A stretch of DNA of 64,000 nt from Clostridiales bacterium. Lineage in GTDB: Bacteria; Bacillota; Clostridia; Oscillospirales; Oscillospiraceae. Position 1 is the stretch's first letter, and every line of letters starts with the position of its first letter. The notes beneath the pieces were generated by a model. That model saw only the letters and a program-made list of their open reading frames with translations, did not search any database and was not told the DNA's origin. Made by a program: the position numbers and the translations under genes. Where the stretch lies: positions 79,908 through 143,907 of the forward strand of contig QALX01000004.1 of the NCBI GenBank assembly GCA_003150485.1, given 5' to 3'. This document shows, in pieces, positions 17,619 through 24,994 of this stretch.

Positions 17619-18995
17619 TTATTCCACTTCCCCCATGTCGATGGGGTAAGTGCCGGAGAAGCAGCCCTCGCAGAAGCCGCCGCAGGCGCTGTCAGGAGCG
17701 ATCTGATGCAGCCGTTCCAGAGAGAGGAAGCCCAGGCTGTCCGCGTTGATGATCTCCCGGATCTCCTCCACACTGTGGTGACAGGAGATGAGTTTTTCCT
17801 TATTTGGGATGTCAGTGCCGAAGAAACAGGGGGAAATAAACTCGGGAGAGGAGATGCGCACGTGAACTTCGGTAGCACCGGCGCTCCGAAGCAGGCTGAC
17901 AATGGCGCTGGCGGTGGTACCCCGGACGATGGAGTCGTCGATCATCACCACCCGCTTTCCAGCCACCTGGCAGCGCAGCGCCCCCAGCTTGATCCGCACC
18001 GCCGCCTCCCGGCTCTCCTGGTCAGGGGTGATAAAGGTGCGGCCAATGTAGCGGTTTTTCACAAAGCCCTCGCCGTAGGGAATGCCGGACTCCTCCGCGT
18101 AACCCATGGCCGCATCCAGGCCTGAGTCAGGCACGCCGATGACCAGATCTGCCTCCACAGCGTGCTCCTGGGCCAGAAGCCGGCCGGCGTTGCGCCGGGC
18201 CAGATGGACAGACTGGCCAAAGATCTCGCTGTCCGGACGGGCAAAGTAGATGTACTCAAAAATACACAGGTGGTTCTTATCCCGGCAGTTGTCCCGGATG
18301 GAGCGGAGCTGGCCGTCCTCCACCACCACGATCTCGCCCGGGTCCACCTCCCGGATATATTCGGCGCCCACGCTGTCCAGGCCGCAGGACTCCGAGGAGA
18401 AATAGATGGCGTCCCCCTTCCGCCCGATGCACAGGGGCCGGAACCCCCAGGGGTCCCGGGCTGCCACCAGCTTCCGTGGCGAGAGAACCAGCAAGGAGAA
18501 TGCCCCTTCCAAATGAGGGATGGCTCGGTTCACCGCCTCCTCCACGCTGCCGCAGGTCAACCGTTCTTTGGCAATGGTGTAGGCGATGATCTCGGTGTCA
18601 CTGGTGGTCTGGAAAATAGCGCCGTTGTACTCATACTCCTCCCTCAGGGTCTCCGTATTGACCAGATTGCCGTTGTGGACCACGGCCAGGGTTCCCTTGA
18701 CGTAAGACAGAGTCAGCGGCTGGGCGTTTTCCCGCTTGCCCTCTCCGGTGGTAGCGTAGCGGACATGCCCCACCGCCATGGTACCGTTGAGTTCGTCCAG
18801 AATCTCCTGGTGGAACACGTCGCCCACCAGCCCGATGTCCTTGTAGTAGGACAGTTCCCGGTTATTGGTCACCGCGATGCCGCAGGCCTCCTGACCCCGG
18901 TGCTGGAGGGCGTACAGCCCGTAGTACGTGCTGTGGGCGCAGCCGCCCTGGGGGTCATAGACGCCGAACACACCGCATTCTTCGTGGATTGCCAT
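17619..18995 (-). CDS. purF: Amidophosphoribosyltransferase
   Basis: The 458-residue product begins MAIHEECGVFGVYDP. Cys7 is the class II glutamine amidotransferase nucleophile after removal of a short propeptide. The C-terminal half carries the PRPP loop VVMIDDSIVRGTTASAI. Cysteines near the end (DSACGGFCEGCFSGTYP) are those that bind the 4Fe-4S cluster in the Bacillus-type enzyme. It makes phosphoribosylamine from PRPP and glutamine, the first step of purine synthesis. It stands alone rather than in a pur operon, beside two glutamine synthetase genes. A promoter-like TTGCGG-18 bp-TATAAT lies at 19068-19097 on the minus strand. Confidence 0.95.
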   Translation of the reverse strand: MAIHEECGVFGVYDPQGGCAHSTYYGLYALQHRGQEACGIAVTNNRELSYYKDIGLVGDVFHQEILDELNGTMAVGHVRYATTGEGKRENAQPLTLSYVKGTLAVVHNGNLVNTETLREEYEYNGAIFQTTSDTEIIAYTIAKERLTCGSVEEAVNRAIPHLEGAFSLLVLSPRKLVAARDPWGFRPLCIGRKGDAIYFSSESCGLDSVGAEYIREVDPGEIVVVEDGQLRSIRDNCRDKNHLCIFEYIYFARPDSEIFGQSVHLARRNAGRLLAQEHAVEADLVIGVPDSGLDAAMGYAEESGIPYGEGFVKNRYIGRTFITPDQESREAAVRIKLGALRCQVAGKRVVMIDDSIVRGTTASAIVSLLRSAGATEVHVRISSPEFISPCFFGTDIPNKEKLISCHHSVEEIREIINADSLGFLSLERLHQIAPDSACGGFCEGCFSGTYPIDMGEVE

Positions 18996-19067
18996 TCTTT
19001 ATATCCTCCCAAACCATACGCCAGCCGGTCTGCAACAACTGGTCAGCCCATTTTAATCTTCCTGTTT

Positions 19068-19097
19068 ATTATAGCATGTCCTCTCTGTTCGCCGCAA
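19068..19097 (-). promoter_or_regulatory. Candidate promoter of purF
   Basis: TTGCGG, an 18-bp spacer and TATAAT, with TGC just before the -10 element, lie about 80 bp upstream of purF. I see no purine riboswitch in the leader. Confidence 0.5.
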
Positions 19098-19182
19098 GAA
19101 TCACCGTCAATTCTGGTGAATTACACGCAAAGGAACGTCCTCCGCCGCCCTTTGTTGTGCGCAATGCCCTTCTGTTCCACAG

Positions 19183-19220
19183 AAAAAACAGCTCTGAGGA
19201 AATGCTTTCCTCAGAGCTGT
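19183..19220 (-). terminator. Terminator of the SufC-SufB-type pair
   Basis: On the minus strand ACAGCTCTGAGGAAA, a short loop and TTTCCTCAGAGCTGT are followed by TTTTTT. Confidence 0.9.
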
Positions 19221-19246
19221 CTGTTTGATCGTAAAAAAGCGGTTGT

Positions 19247-20170
19247 TCAGCGCAAAAAACCCTCCAGGATCTTCTCTTCGGCCTGCTCCGCCGTCAGACC
19301 CAGCGTCATGAGCTTTGTGATCTGCTCACCGGCGATCTTGCCGATGGCGGCCTCATGGATCAGGGTAGCATCCACATGGTTGCAGGTAATCTCCGGAATG
19401 GAGCGGACTTTGCTGCTGTCCATGATAATGGCGTCACAGGATACGTGGCCAAAACAGGCACAGTCCCCCTGAACCCGGGGATAGAACACCTGGGTAGAGT
19501 GTCCCCGGGCCACGCTGCGGGAGATAACCCGAGTTCTGGCGTTGTCTCCTTTGAGAAAGACATCCATCTCGGTGCCCGCGTTCTGCTCTCCGTCGGTGAG
19601 CAGGCGCTCCTGAATAATCAGCTCCGCGTCCTTCCCCACCTCGCACTTGGAGTAGCGCTTGGTGTCGTCCACGCCGCCGATCTGGCTCAGGTCCAGGGTC
19701 ATGGAGGCGCCCTCCTCCAGGTAGATGATGGTCTCCGGGTTCAGGATCCGCTTGCCGGTACCGGCCCCCTCTCCATAGTGCTTCTCCGAGTAGGTCACCT
19801 TAGCGTTTTTACCTACGTAGAAGGTGTGGATGCCGTCGTGCTGGCTGTCATCACAGCCGCAGTTGTTGATACCGCAGCCAGCCACGATCTCCACCTCGGC
19901 CCCTTCGCCGATGAAGAAATCGTTGTACACCTTATCTTTAAAGCCGGTCTCAGTGAGCACCACCGGGATATGGACACTGCCGTTTTTGCTGCCAGCCTTG
20001 ACGTAGATGTCAATGCCGTCTTTGTCCTCTTTGCTCTCAATGCGGATGGTATCCGTGCTGTTGCGCAGCACCTTCTTGCCGTCGATGCGGACATTTACCG
20101 CGCCCTCCGCCTCGCCTTCCTTCATGTCGGCGATCTTTTCCAGCAATCCCTTTTCAGTCTCTGTCAGCAT
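19247..20170 (-). CDS. SufB/SufD-family Fe-S scaffold protein, minimal (SmsB-like)
   Basis: The 307-residue product is much shorter than SufB (about 470-495). The SufBD beta-helix region and C-terminal functional residues are kept: Cys245 in HVSCDAII, and His272-Glu273 in TLIHEAAIGKI. These correspond to the SufB cysteine and the SufD/SufB histidine-glutamate needed for cluster building. Extra cysteines occur at GCGINNCGCDD (about 99-106). With SufC it would form a two-component complex, as in the minimal SMS systems of anaerobes. It overlaps sufC by 7 bp, and no sufS, sufU or sufD lies nearby. Confidence 0.88.
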   Translation of the reverse strand: MLTETEKGLLEKIADMKEGEAEGAVNVRIDGKKVLRNSTDTIRIESKEDKDGIDIYVKAGSKNGSVHIPVVLTETGFKDKVYNDFFIGEGAEVEIVAGCGINNCGCDDSQHDGIHTFYVGKNAKVTYSEKHYGEGAGTGKRILNPETIIYLEEGASMTLDLSQIGGVDDTKRYSKCEVGKDAELIIQERLLTDGEQNAGTEMDVFLKGDNARTRVISRSVARGHSTQVFYPRVQGDCACFGHVSCDAIIMDSSKVRSIPEITCNHVDATLIHEAAIGKIAGEQITKLMTLGLTAEQAEEKILEGFLR

Positions 20171-20898
20171 GTTCCATTCCCCTCCATATGCTTGCAGCAG
20201 TGGACCGTGTCCCCAACGATCATGGGGTAGATCTCGTCCACGCTTCCCCGGGCGCTCACCGTACCGTCGGCCACCAGGATAATTTCATCGGCCAGACGGA
20301 TGATCCGCTCCTGATGGGAGATAATCAGGATGGTACGCCGCTGCTCCGCGTGGAGCATGGTGAAGGTCTCGGTGAGCTTGGCGAAGCTCCACAGATCAAT
20401 CCCCGCCTCGGGCTCGTCAAAGATCATCAGCTGGGCGTTCCGGGCCAGAATGCTGGCGATCTCAATCCGCTTGACCTCGCCGCCGGAGAGGGAGGTATCC
20501 ACGTCCCGGTCCACATAGTCGTTGGCGCACAGGCCCACCTTATTCAGGTAGTCACAGCACTCCTTCCGGGACAGCCACTGGCCGGCGGAGATCTTCAGCA
20601 GATCCCGCACCTTCAGTCCCTTGAACCGGGGCGGCTGCTGGAACCCATAGGAGATACCAAGCTTGGCCCGCTCGGTAATGGACAGGCCAGTGATATCGGT
20701 TCCGTTCCAGAGAATCTGGCCCGCAGTGGGCTGGACAATGCCCATCACCGCCTTGGCAAGGGTGGTCTTGCCGCCGCCGTTGGGGCCGGTGATCACTACA
20801 AATTTATTCTCATCCACAGTCAGGTTAACGTGGTTTAAAATATCTACTGCTCCTGTCTCACCCTTCGCGGTAAAACAGAGATCTTTCATTTCCAGCAT
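20164..20898 (-). CDS. sufC: SufC-type Fe-S assembly ATPase
   Basis: This 244-residue ABC ATPase has Walker A GPNGGGKTTLAK (about 39-50), signature LSGGEVKRIEIA, Walker B AQLMIFDEPEAGID and the switch histidine in LIISHQERII. The combination with a SufB-like partner identifies it as SufC (SmsC in minimal systems), not a transporter ATPase, and there is no permease nearby. It powers conformational changes of the SufB scaffold during Fe-S cluster assembly in the cytoplasm. GAGGA precedes the ATG. A promoter (TTGCTT-17 bp-TACAAT) lies at 20950-20978. Confidence 0.93.
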   Translation of the reverse strand: MLEMKDLCFTAKGETGAVDILNHVNLTVDENKFVVITGPNGGGKTTLAKAVMGIVQPTAGQILWNGTDITGLSITERAKLGISYGFQQPPRFKGLKVRDLLKISAGQWLSRKECCDYLNKVGLCANDYVDRDVDTSLSGGEVKRIEIASILARNAQLMIFDEPEAGIDLWSFAKLTETFTMLHAEQRRTILIISHQERIIRLADEIILVADGTVSARGSVDEIYPMIVGDTVHCCKHMEGNGTC

Positions 20899-20949
20899 AG
20901 AAATTCCTCTTTCGTCTTCATATTCAGTATTCTATACAAATTACAGCAC

Positions 20950-20978
20950 ATTGTAGTACAGATGCGAAAAAAAAGCAA
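20950..20978 (-). promoter_or_regulatory. Candidate promoter of the sufC-sufB pair
   Basis: TTGCTT, a 17-bp spacer and TACAAT on the minus strand. No IscR- or Rrf2-like site was recognised. The remaining bases to 21117 show nothing else. Confidence 0.5.
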
Positions 20979-21117
20979 GGTGAATCCCATAAATTCCGAT
21001 CTCTTTTTGGTATTTTTCTGCCGCCAAGGCCATTGACCCTCTCCGGGCACCGGGAAACCGCCTTGTCCGGACCCTGAAAGACTGATATAATCAGATGCGC
21101 AAAGCCACTGCGCCATT

Positions 21118-21519
21118 CTATTCCATGGTCTCGCTTTGGAACCCGTGGGGCAGCAGTTCCTCCGCCGTCAGCGCCAGGTACGCTCCATCGTTCCGGCAGC
21201 AGAGCATCACCAGGTGGTCAGAAAACTCAAAGAGCAGCTGGCGGCAGATGCCGCAGGGAGTACAATACCCATCTCCGCTGGAGATCACCGCCCCCCGGAC
21301 AAAGCTGCGGCACCCCTGGGCGAAGGCGTTGCAAATGGCCCCTCGCTCGGCGCAGAGGGTGGCGCCGAAAGCCGCCGACTCGATGTTGCAGCCGGTGTAC
21401 ACCTTTCCGTCGCTGCCCAGCAGGGCCGCCCCCACCGCGTAGTGGGAAAAGGGCGCGTAGGAGCGCTCCAGCATGGCGCGCGCCGCCTGAATCAATGCTT
21501 CGTCTGTCAAGGGCCTCAT
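21118..21519 (-). CDS. cdd: Cytidine deaminase
   Basis: The product has the zinc-dependent deaminase motifs: AAFGATLCAERGAI (zinc cysteine plus the proton-shuttle glutamate) and PCGICRQLLFEF with two zinc cysteines. The core SYAPFSHYAVGAALL is typical of tetrameric Cdd. It converts cytidine and deoxycytidine to uridine forms. The start is uncertain. The ATG at 21519 directly abuts AAGGAG, while a TTG at 21510 lies nine bases after it and gives the usual Cdd N-terminus. The upstream extension overlaps a TG-N-TATAAT promoter-like sequence. It is divergent from deoC, so the two form a pyrimidine nucleoside salvage pair. Confidence 0.92.
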   Translation of the reverse strand: MRPLTDEALIQAARAMLERSYAPFSHYAVGAALLGSDGKVYTGCNIESAAFGATLCAERGAICNAFAQGCRSFVRGAVISSGDGYCTPCGICRQLLFEFSDHLVMLCCRNDGAYLALTAEELLPHGFQSETME

Positions 21520-21584
21520 CTCCTTTTTCCCATTATACCACATTTTTGCTCCAACTTCCAACACACAAAGGAGGCACTCCCACT

Positions 21585-22235
21585 ATGGAACTTGCTCAAC
21601 TGCTGAGCCGGGTGGATCACACCCTGCTGACCCAGACCGCCACCTGGCCGGAAATTCGCCAGCTCTGCGACGATGGGCTGCGCTGCGGCTGCGCCAGCGT
21701 CTGCATCCCCCCCAGCTACGTCAAACAGGCCGTCGGTTACCTGGCGGGGCAGCTCCCGGTCTGCACCGTCATCGGCTTCCCCAACGGTTACAGCACCACA
21801 GCGGTCAAGTGCTGTGAGGCGGCGGACGCCGTGGCCAACGGCGCGGCGGAAATCGATATGGTCATCAACCTGGGCTGGGTCAAGGACGGGCGCTGGGACG
21901 CCCTGCTGTCGGAAATCCAGGCGGTCCGGGATGCCTGCCATGGAAATGTGCTCAAGGTCATCATCGAGACCTGCCTGCTGACAGAGGCCGAAAAAATCCG
22001 TCTCTGTGAGATTGTCTCCCAATCCGGGGCGGATTATATCAAGACCTCCACCGGTTTTGCAGGCGGCGGCGCCACCCGGGCGGACGTGGCCCTGCTGAAA
22101 CAGCACATCGCCCCTCACCTGAAAATCAAGGCCGCCGGCGGCATCGCCACCCTCCAGGACGGGGCGGATTTCCTGGCCCTGGGCGCGGACCGCCTGGGGA
22201 CCAGCCGCATTGTCAAGGCGGTGAAGGAGCTGTAA
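21585..22235 (+). CDS. deoC: Deoxyribose-phosphate aldolase
   Basis: The ATG at 21585 follows AAAGGAGG and gives 216 residues, normal for DeoC. Motifs seen: SRVDHTLL at the N-terminus, VIGFPNGYSTTAVK, EIDMVINLGW, and ADYIKTSTGF, which contains the Schiff-base lysine. AAGGIATLQD is the conserved phosphate-site segment. The enzyme splits deoxyribose 5-phosphate into glyceraldehyde 3-phosphate and acetaldehyde, completing deoxynucleoside breakdown. It is divergent from cdd with 65 bp between them. Confidence 0.96.
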   Translation: MELAQLLSRVDHTLLTQTATWPEIRQLCDDGLRCGCASVCIPPSYVKQAVGYLAGQLPVCTVIGFPNGYSTTAVKCCEAADAVANGAAEIDMVINLGWVKDGRWDALLSEIQAVRDACHGNVLKVIIETCLLTEAEKIRLCEIVSQSGADYIKTSTGFAGGGATRADVALLKQHIAPHLKIKAAGGIATLQDGADFLALGADRLGTSRIVKAVKEL

Positions 22236-22312
22236 TTCGGACGAAGGAGGATGCCTTTTCACAGGCTTCCTCCTTTGCTTTCCCGCCAAAACGACTTTTC
22301 CGTTTTCCGACA

Positions 22313-22555
22313 TCATTTGATCTCCTGCTCTAACGCGTCGAATTCCGGCGTAGAGAAGAACTCTCCCAAGGTAATTTCCAGCCCATCGCAAAGCTTTTTG
22401 ATGGTTAGGATAGAGATGTCTCGTCTGCGCTCATCCAACATGCTGTACACCGTAGAGGGCGTCACCCCCGAGCTGGTGGCCAGCTCATTAAATCGCATTT
22501 CCCGCTCTTTGCAAATGGTCCGAAATCTGTTCGCAACAACATCCTTGACCGTCAT
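22313..22555 (-). CDS. Small XRE-family transcriptional regulator
   Basis: The 80-residue protein from the ATG at 22555 (GAGGTGAT upstream) is almost entirely a Cro/C1-type helix-turn-helix: RFRTICKEREMRFNELATSS then GVTPSTVYSMLDERRRD, and LTIKKLCDGLEITLGEFF. The acidic tail ends FDALEQEIK. It has no sensor domain. It is divergent from a lipoprotein gene, and two ATACGC-N4-GCGTAT palindromes lie between them, so it probably represses both itself and the lipoprotein gene. The inducing signal is unknown. Confidence 0.9.
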   Translation of the reverse strand: MTVKDVVANRFRTICKEREMRFNELATSSGVTPSTVYSMLDERRRDISILTIKKLCDGLEITLGEFFSTPEFDALEQEIK

Positions 22556-22586
22556 TAAGATCACCTCAAGGAAATTGTAAAAAATC

Positions 22587-22616
22587 ATACGCTTTTGCGT
22601 ATACGCGCTTGCGTAT
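22587..22616. promoter_or_regulatory. Double palindromic operator between XRE gene and lipoprotein gene
   Basis: Two perfect ATACGC-N4-GCGTAT palindromes (22587-22602 and 22601-22616) overlap by two bases. The second overlaps the -35 element of the lipoprotein promoter. The repeat spacing of 14 bp places dimers on adjacent faces of the helix. It is the natural target of the divergently encoded XRE protein. Confidence 0.75.
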
Positions 22617-22637
22617 TATTTCGTTTTCTGCTATTAT
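22609..22637 (+). promoter_or_regulatory. Promoter of the lipoprotein gene
   Basis: TTGCGT, a 17-bp spacer and TATTAT. The -35 box lies inside the second operator palindrome. Confidence 0.65.
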
Positions 22638-22715
22638 GATCCCTGTGAAGCAAGCTTGCCGAACACCTGTACCTGAAACACTTATGCAAAGAGAAAAACG
22701 GAGGCCTGAATCCAA

Positions 22716-23237
22716 ATGAAAAAGCTTATCATCCTATTGCTCGCAACCGCTATTTCCCTTACCCTTGCAGCCTGTAAGGGCAACAGCGCCGCAGCTCCCG
22801 CATCCAGCGACAACGCCACAGTGTCCACCGAATCAGAATCCGCGCAGACCGGCGGCGATGACACCACAGAAAAATCAGAGGCGGGCGCGTCCAATCAAAT
22901 AGCCGCAGGCCAGGGCTCCTCCGAACAGACGGAGCCGAAATCCTCCGATGATGCGGACACAGAAATCTCCGAGACCACTATTCGCCCGGAATTTAAGGAA
23001 GCCGTGGACAGCTATGAGGATTTCTTTGATGAGTACGTAGCCTTTATGGAGAAATATTCCGAATCTGATGATACCGCCAGTATGCTTGCTGACTATTCCA
23101 GTTATATGACCCAGTACGCGGAGACCATGGAAAAGATGGAGTCCATTGACGAAGATGAACTCACGACAGCGGAGGCGGCCTACTACACCAAGGTCTCCGC
23201 CCGCATTCTGGAAAAGCTCGCCACGGTTTCCCAGTGA
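22716..23237 (+). CDS. Small acidic lipoprotein of unknown function
   Basis: The 173-residue product has a lipoprotein signal peptide (MKKLIILLLATAISLTLAAC, lipobox LAAC, Cys20 lipidated). A low-complexity Ser/Ala/Glu/Asp linker covers about residues 21-92. A helical C-terminal domain follows (EFKEAVDSYEDFFDEYVAFM, then ADYSSYMTQYAETMEKMESI and KVSARILEKL). The helical domain resembles DUF6591-type domains of clostridial lipoproteins. That is a recognition by eye, and no function is known. GGAGG lies 11 bases upstream. Its promoter is covered by the operator of the divergent XRE regulator. Confidence 0.85.
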   Translation: MKKLIILLLATAISLTLAACKGNSAAAPASSDNATVSTESESAQTGGDDTTEKSEAGASNQIAAGQGSSEQTEPKSSDDADTEISETTIRPEFKEAVDSYEDFFDEYVAFMEKYSESDDTASMLADYSSYMTQYAETMEKMESIDEDELTTAEAAYYTKVSARILEKLATVSQ

Positions 23238-23275
23238 AATGTCCCTCCCATATAAACGTCATCGAGATAAAAGAG

Positions 23276-23304
23276 AAACGGCACGGAGCCATTCCGTGCC
23301 GTTT
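23276..23304. terminator. Bidirectional terminator between lipoprotein and sirtuin genes
   Basis: AAACGGCACGGA, a short loop and TCCGTGCCGTTT, with T- or A-rich flanks, lie between the two convergent genes. Confidence 0.75.
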
Positions 23305-23333
23305 CCTTAACCTGTTATGGGTTCTTTCGTCTT

Positions 23334-24059
23334 TCAGCGGACCTGAATCTGTCCAAACACCTTACCGATGGTGTTGTGGATCACCAGATCGGCCTGGCTG
23401 TCAAAGGGAGTGGCGGACCGGTTGATGAGCACCAGGCGTTTCCCTTTATAATAGTTGATCAGACCCGCAGCCGGATAAACCACCAGAGAGCTGCCCGCCA
23501 CAATCATCATATCCGCCTTGCGGATGTATTCCACTGCCCGGTACATAACGTCGTTGTCCAGGGCCTCCTCGTACAGCACCACGTCCGGCTTAATCATACC
23601 GCCGCAGCTGCACCAGGGAATGCCGTCGCCGTTCACAATGGTCTCCACCGGATAGAACTTCCCGCACTTCATGCAGTAGTTCCGATGGACGCTGCCGTGG
23701 AGCTCCAGTACCTCCCTGCTGCCTGCCTTCTGATGCAGCCCGTCGATATTTTGAGTCAGCACCGCCTTGAGCTTCCCCGCCTGTTCCAGCTCTGCCAGCT
23801 TCAGGTGCCCTACGTTGGGCTCTGCATCCAAAGCAATCATCTTCTCCCGGTAAAACTGATAGAACTTCTCCGGATAACAGCTGAAATAGCTGTGTGAGAT
23901 AATGGTTTCCGGCGGGTCGTCATAGCACTGGTTGTACAGGCCGTCCTTGCTGCGGAAATCGGGGACGCCGCTCTCCGTAGACATCCCTGCGCCGCCAAAA
24001 AAGACGATGCTGCTGCTCTCGTCCACCCATTTTTGCAGCGTTGTCATATTCTCGTCCAT
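23334..24059 (-). CDS. cobB: SIR2-family NAD-dependent protein deacylase
   Basis: The 241-residue sirtuin has the NAD loop GGAGMSTESGVPDFRS (about 22-37), TQNIDGLH (102-109), catalytic His121 in ELHGSVHRNYC, and four zinc cysteines (129, 132, 150, 152). It removes acetyl or longer acyl groups from lysines at the cost of NAD, a cytoplasmic role often directed at metabolic enzymes. AAAGGAGG precedes the ATG. A promoter lies at 24124-24153. It follows sigK on the same strand, but the gap of 114 bp holds its own promoter. Confidence 0.94.
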   Translation of the reverse strand: MDENMTTLQKWVDESSSIVFFGGAGMSTESGVPDFRSKDGLYNQCYDDPPETIISHSYFSCYPEKFYQFYREKMIALDAEPNVGHLKLAELEQAGKLKAVLTQNIDGLHQKAGSREVLELHGSVHRNYCMKCGKFYPVETIVNGDGIPWCSCGGMIKPDVVLYEEALDNDVMYRAVEYIRKADMMIVAGSSLVVYPAAGLINYYKGKRLVLINRSATPFDSQADLVIHNTIGKVFGQIQVR

Positions 24060-24123
24060 TGTGTCCCTCCTTTGTGCTGTTGGAGGGCGGAAAACCGCCC
24101 TGTTCTCTCGCTTTCACGGGATC

Positions 24124-24153
24124 ATTGTACAACATTTTTCCCCGCTTTATCAA
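24124..24153 (-). promoter_or_regulatory. Promoter of the sirtuin gene
   Basis: TTGATA, an 18-bp spacer and TACAAT on the minus strand. A GGGCGG-AAAA-CCGCCC hairpin lies in the leader about 25 bp before the start, without a T-run. Confidence 0.65.
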
Positions 24154-24173
24154 CCTTTTTTCTCTCTCACAGG

Positions 24174-24866
24174 TTATCCGTCGTCACCGAACTCAATTTT
24201 GAGCTTTTCCAGCGCCTTTTTTTCAATCCGGCTCACATAGGACCGGGAGATCCCGCACTGGGCCGCCACCTCCCGCTGCGTCTGAGGCGGCTGGCCGTCC
24301 AGACCGTACCGCCTCAATATCACCAGCTGTTCCCGCTCACTGAGGCAGCGCTCCACCGCGCCCCGGACCTTTCGGCAGGCGTCCCGGGTGTTCAGATCCT
24401 CCAGCATGGTGTCCTCCACCCGAATCACATCCATCAGGGACAAGGCATTTCCCTCGTCCTCCTGGTCCAGGGCGTCGTTGAGAGATACCTCTCCGGACAG
24501 CCGCCGGGTCTTGCGCAGGTACATAAGGATTTCATTTTCAATGCATCGGGCAGCATAGGTAGCCAGCTTGATTTTTTTCTCCACGTTATAGGTGTTTACC
24601 GCCTTAATCAGTCCCACCGTGCCGATGGAAATCAGATCATCCGAGTCGCCGCCGGTCTGAGTGTAGTACTTTTTAACGATGTGGGCCACTAGGCGCAGGT
24701 TGTGCTCAATGAGGCAGTTCCGGGCCTCTGGGTCCCCTGCCGCGGCCTGTTCCAGTGCCAGCCGCTCCTCCTGGGCGGAGAGAGGCTTTGGGAAAGAGCC
24801 TTGCGCCCCCAGACGCAGGGCCGCGAAGTTCCCATGCAGGAACAGCAGCATCAAAATGGAAAGCAT
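24174..24866 (-). CDS. sigK: Sporulation sigma factor K, uninterrupted
   Basis: The 230-residue product has sigma region 2 (CLIEHNLRLVAHIVKKYY, then DLISIGTVGLIKAVNTYN and ATYAARCIENEILMYLR) and region 4 (REQLVILRRYGLDG, then QREVAAQCGISRSYVSRIEK). This order and wording are those of SigK, the late mother-cell sigma factor. The N-terminus MLSILMLLFLHGNFAALRL is hydrophobic and resembles the pro-sequence removed by SpoIVFB in Bacillus. The frame is intact with no skin element. It lies between a Na/Pi cotransporter gene and the sirtuin gene, which are not sporulation genes. Confidence 0.92.
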   Translation of the reverse strand: MLSILMLLFLHGNFAALRLGAQGSFPKPLSAQEERLALEQAAAGDPEARNCLIEHNLRLVAHIVKKYYTQTGGDSDDLISIGTVGLIKAVNTYNVEKKIKLATYAARCIENEILMYLRKTRRLSGEVSLNDALDQEDEGNALSLMDVIRVEDTMLEDLNTRDACRKVRGAVERCLSEREQLVILRRYGLDGQPPQTQREVAAQCGISRSYVSRIEKKALEKLKIEFGDDG

Positions 24867-24934
24867 AGAAATTCCCCCTTTCCCATAAGCCTATTCCAGA
24901 GGGAAATTGTCCCATGCCAGCTCCAGTCGGCTGA

Positions 24935-24968
24935 AAAAACACCCGGGCCGTTCTCTGGCCCGGGCGTG
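24935..24968 (-). terminator. Terminator of the Na/Pi cotransporter gene
   Basis: On the minus strand GCCCGGGCC, a seven-base loop and GGCCCGGGTG are followed by TTTTTT. Confidence 0.85.
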
Positions 24969-24994
24969 ACTGCACTGTTTTGCTTTTTCTGATC

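Noticed and set aside
18996..19180. Purine riboswitch before purF
   Set aside because: The conserved loop sequences of purine aptamers are absent. Only a plain promoter-like element is visible.
20899..21117. Small protein gene of 76 codons upstream of sufC
   Set aside because: It covers the promoter of the sufC pair and has no ribosome site or recognisable features.
24174..24866. skin-like element in sigK
   Set aside because: The coding frame is continuous at 230 codons, with both sigma regions present.
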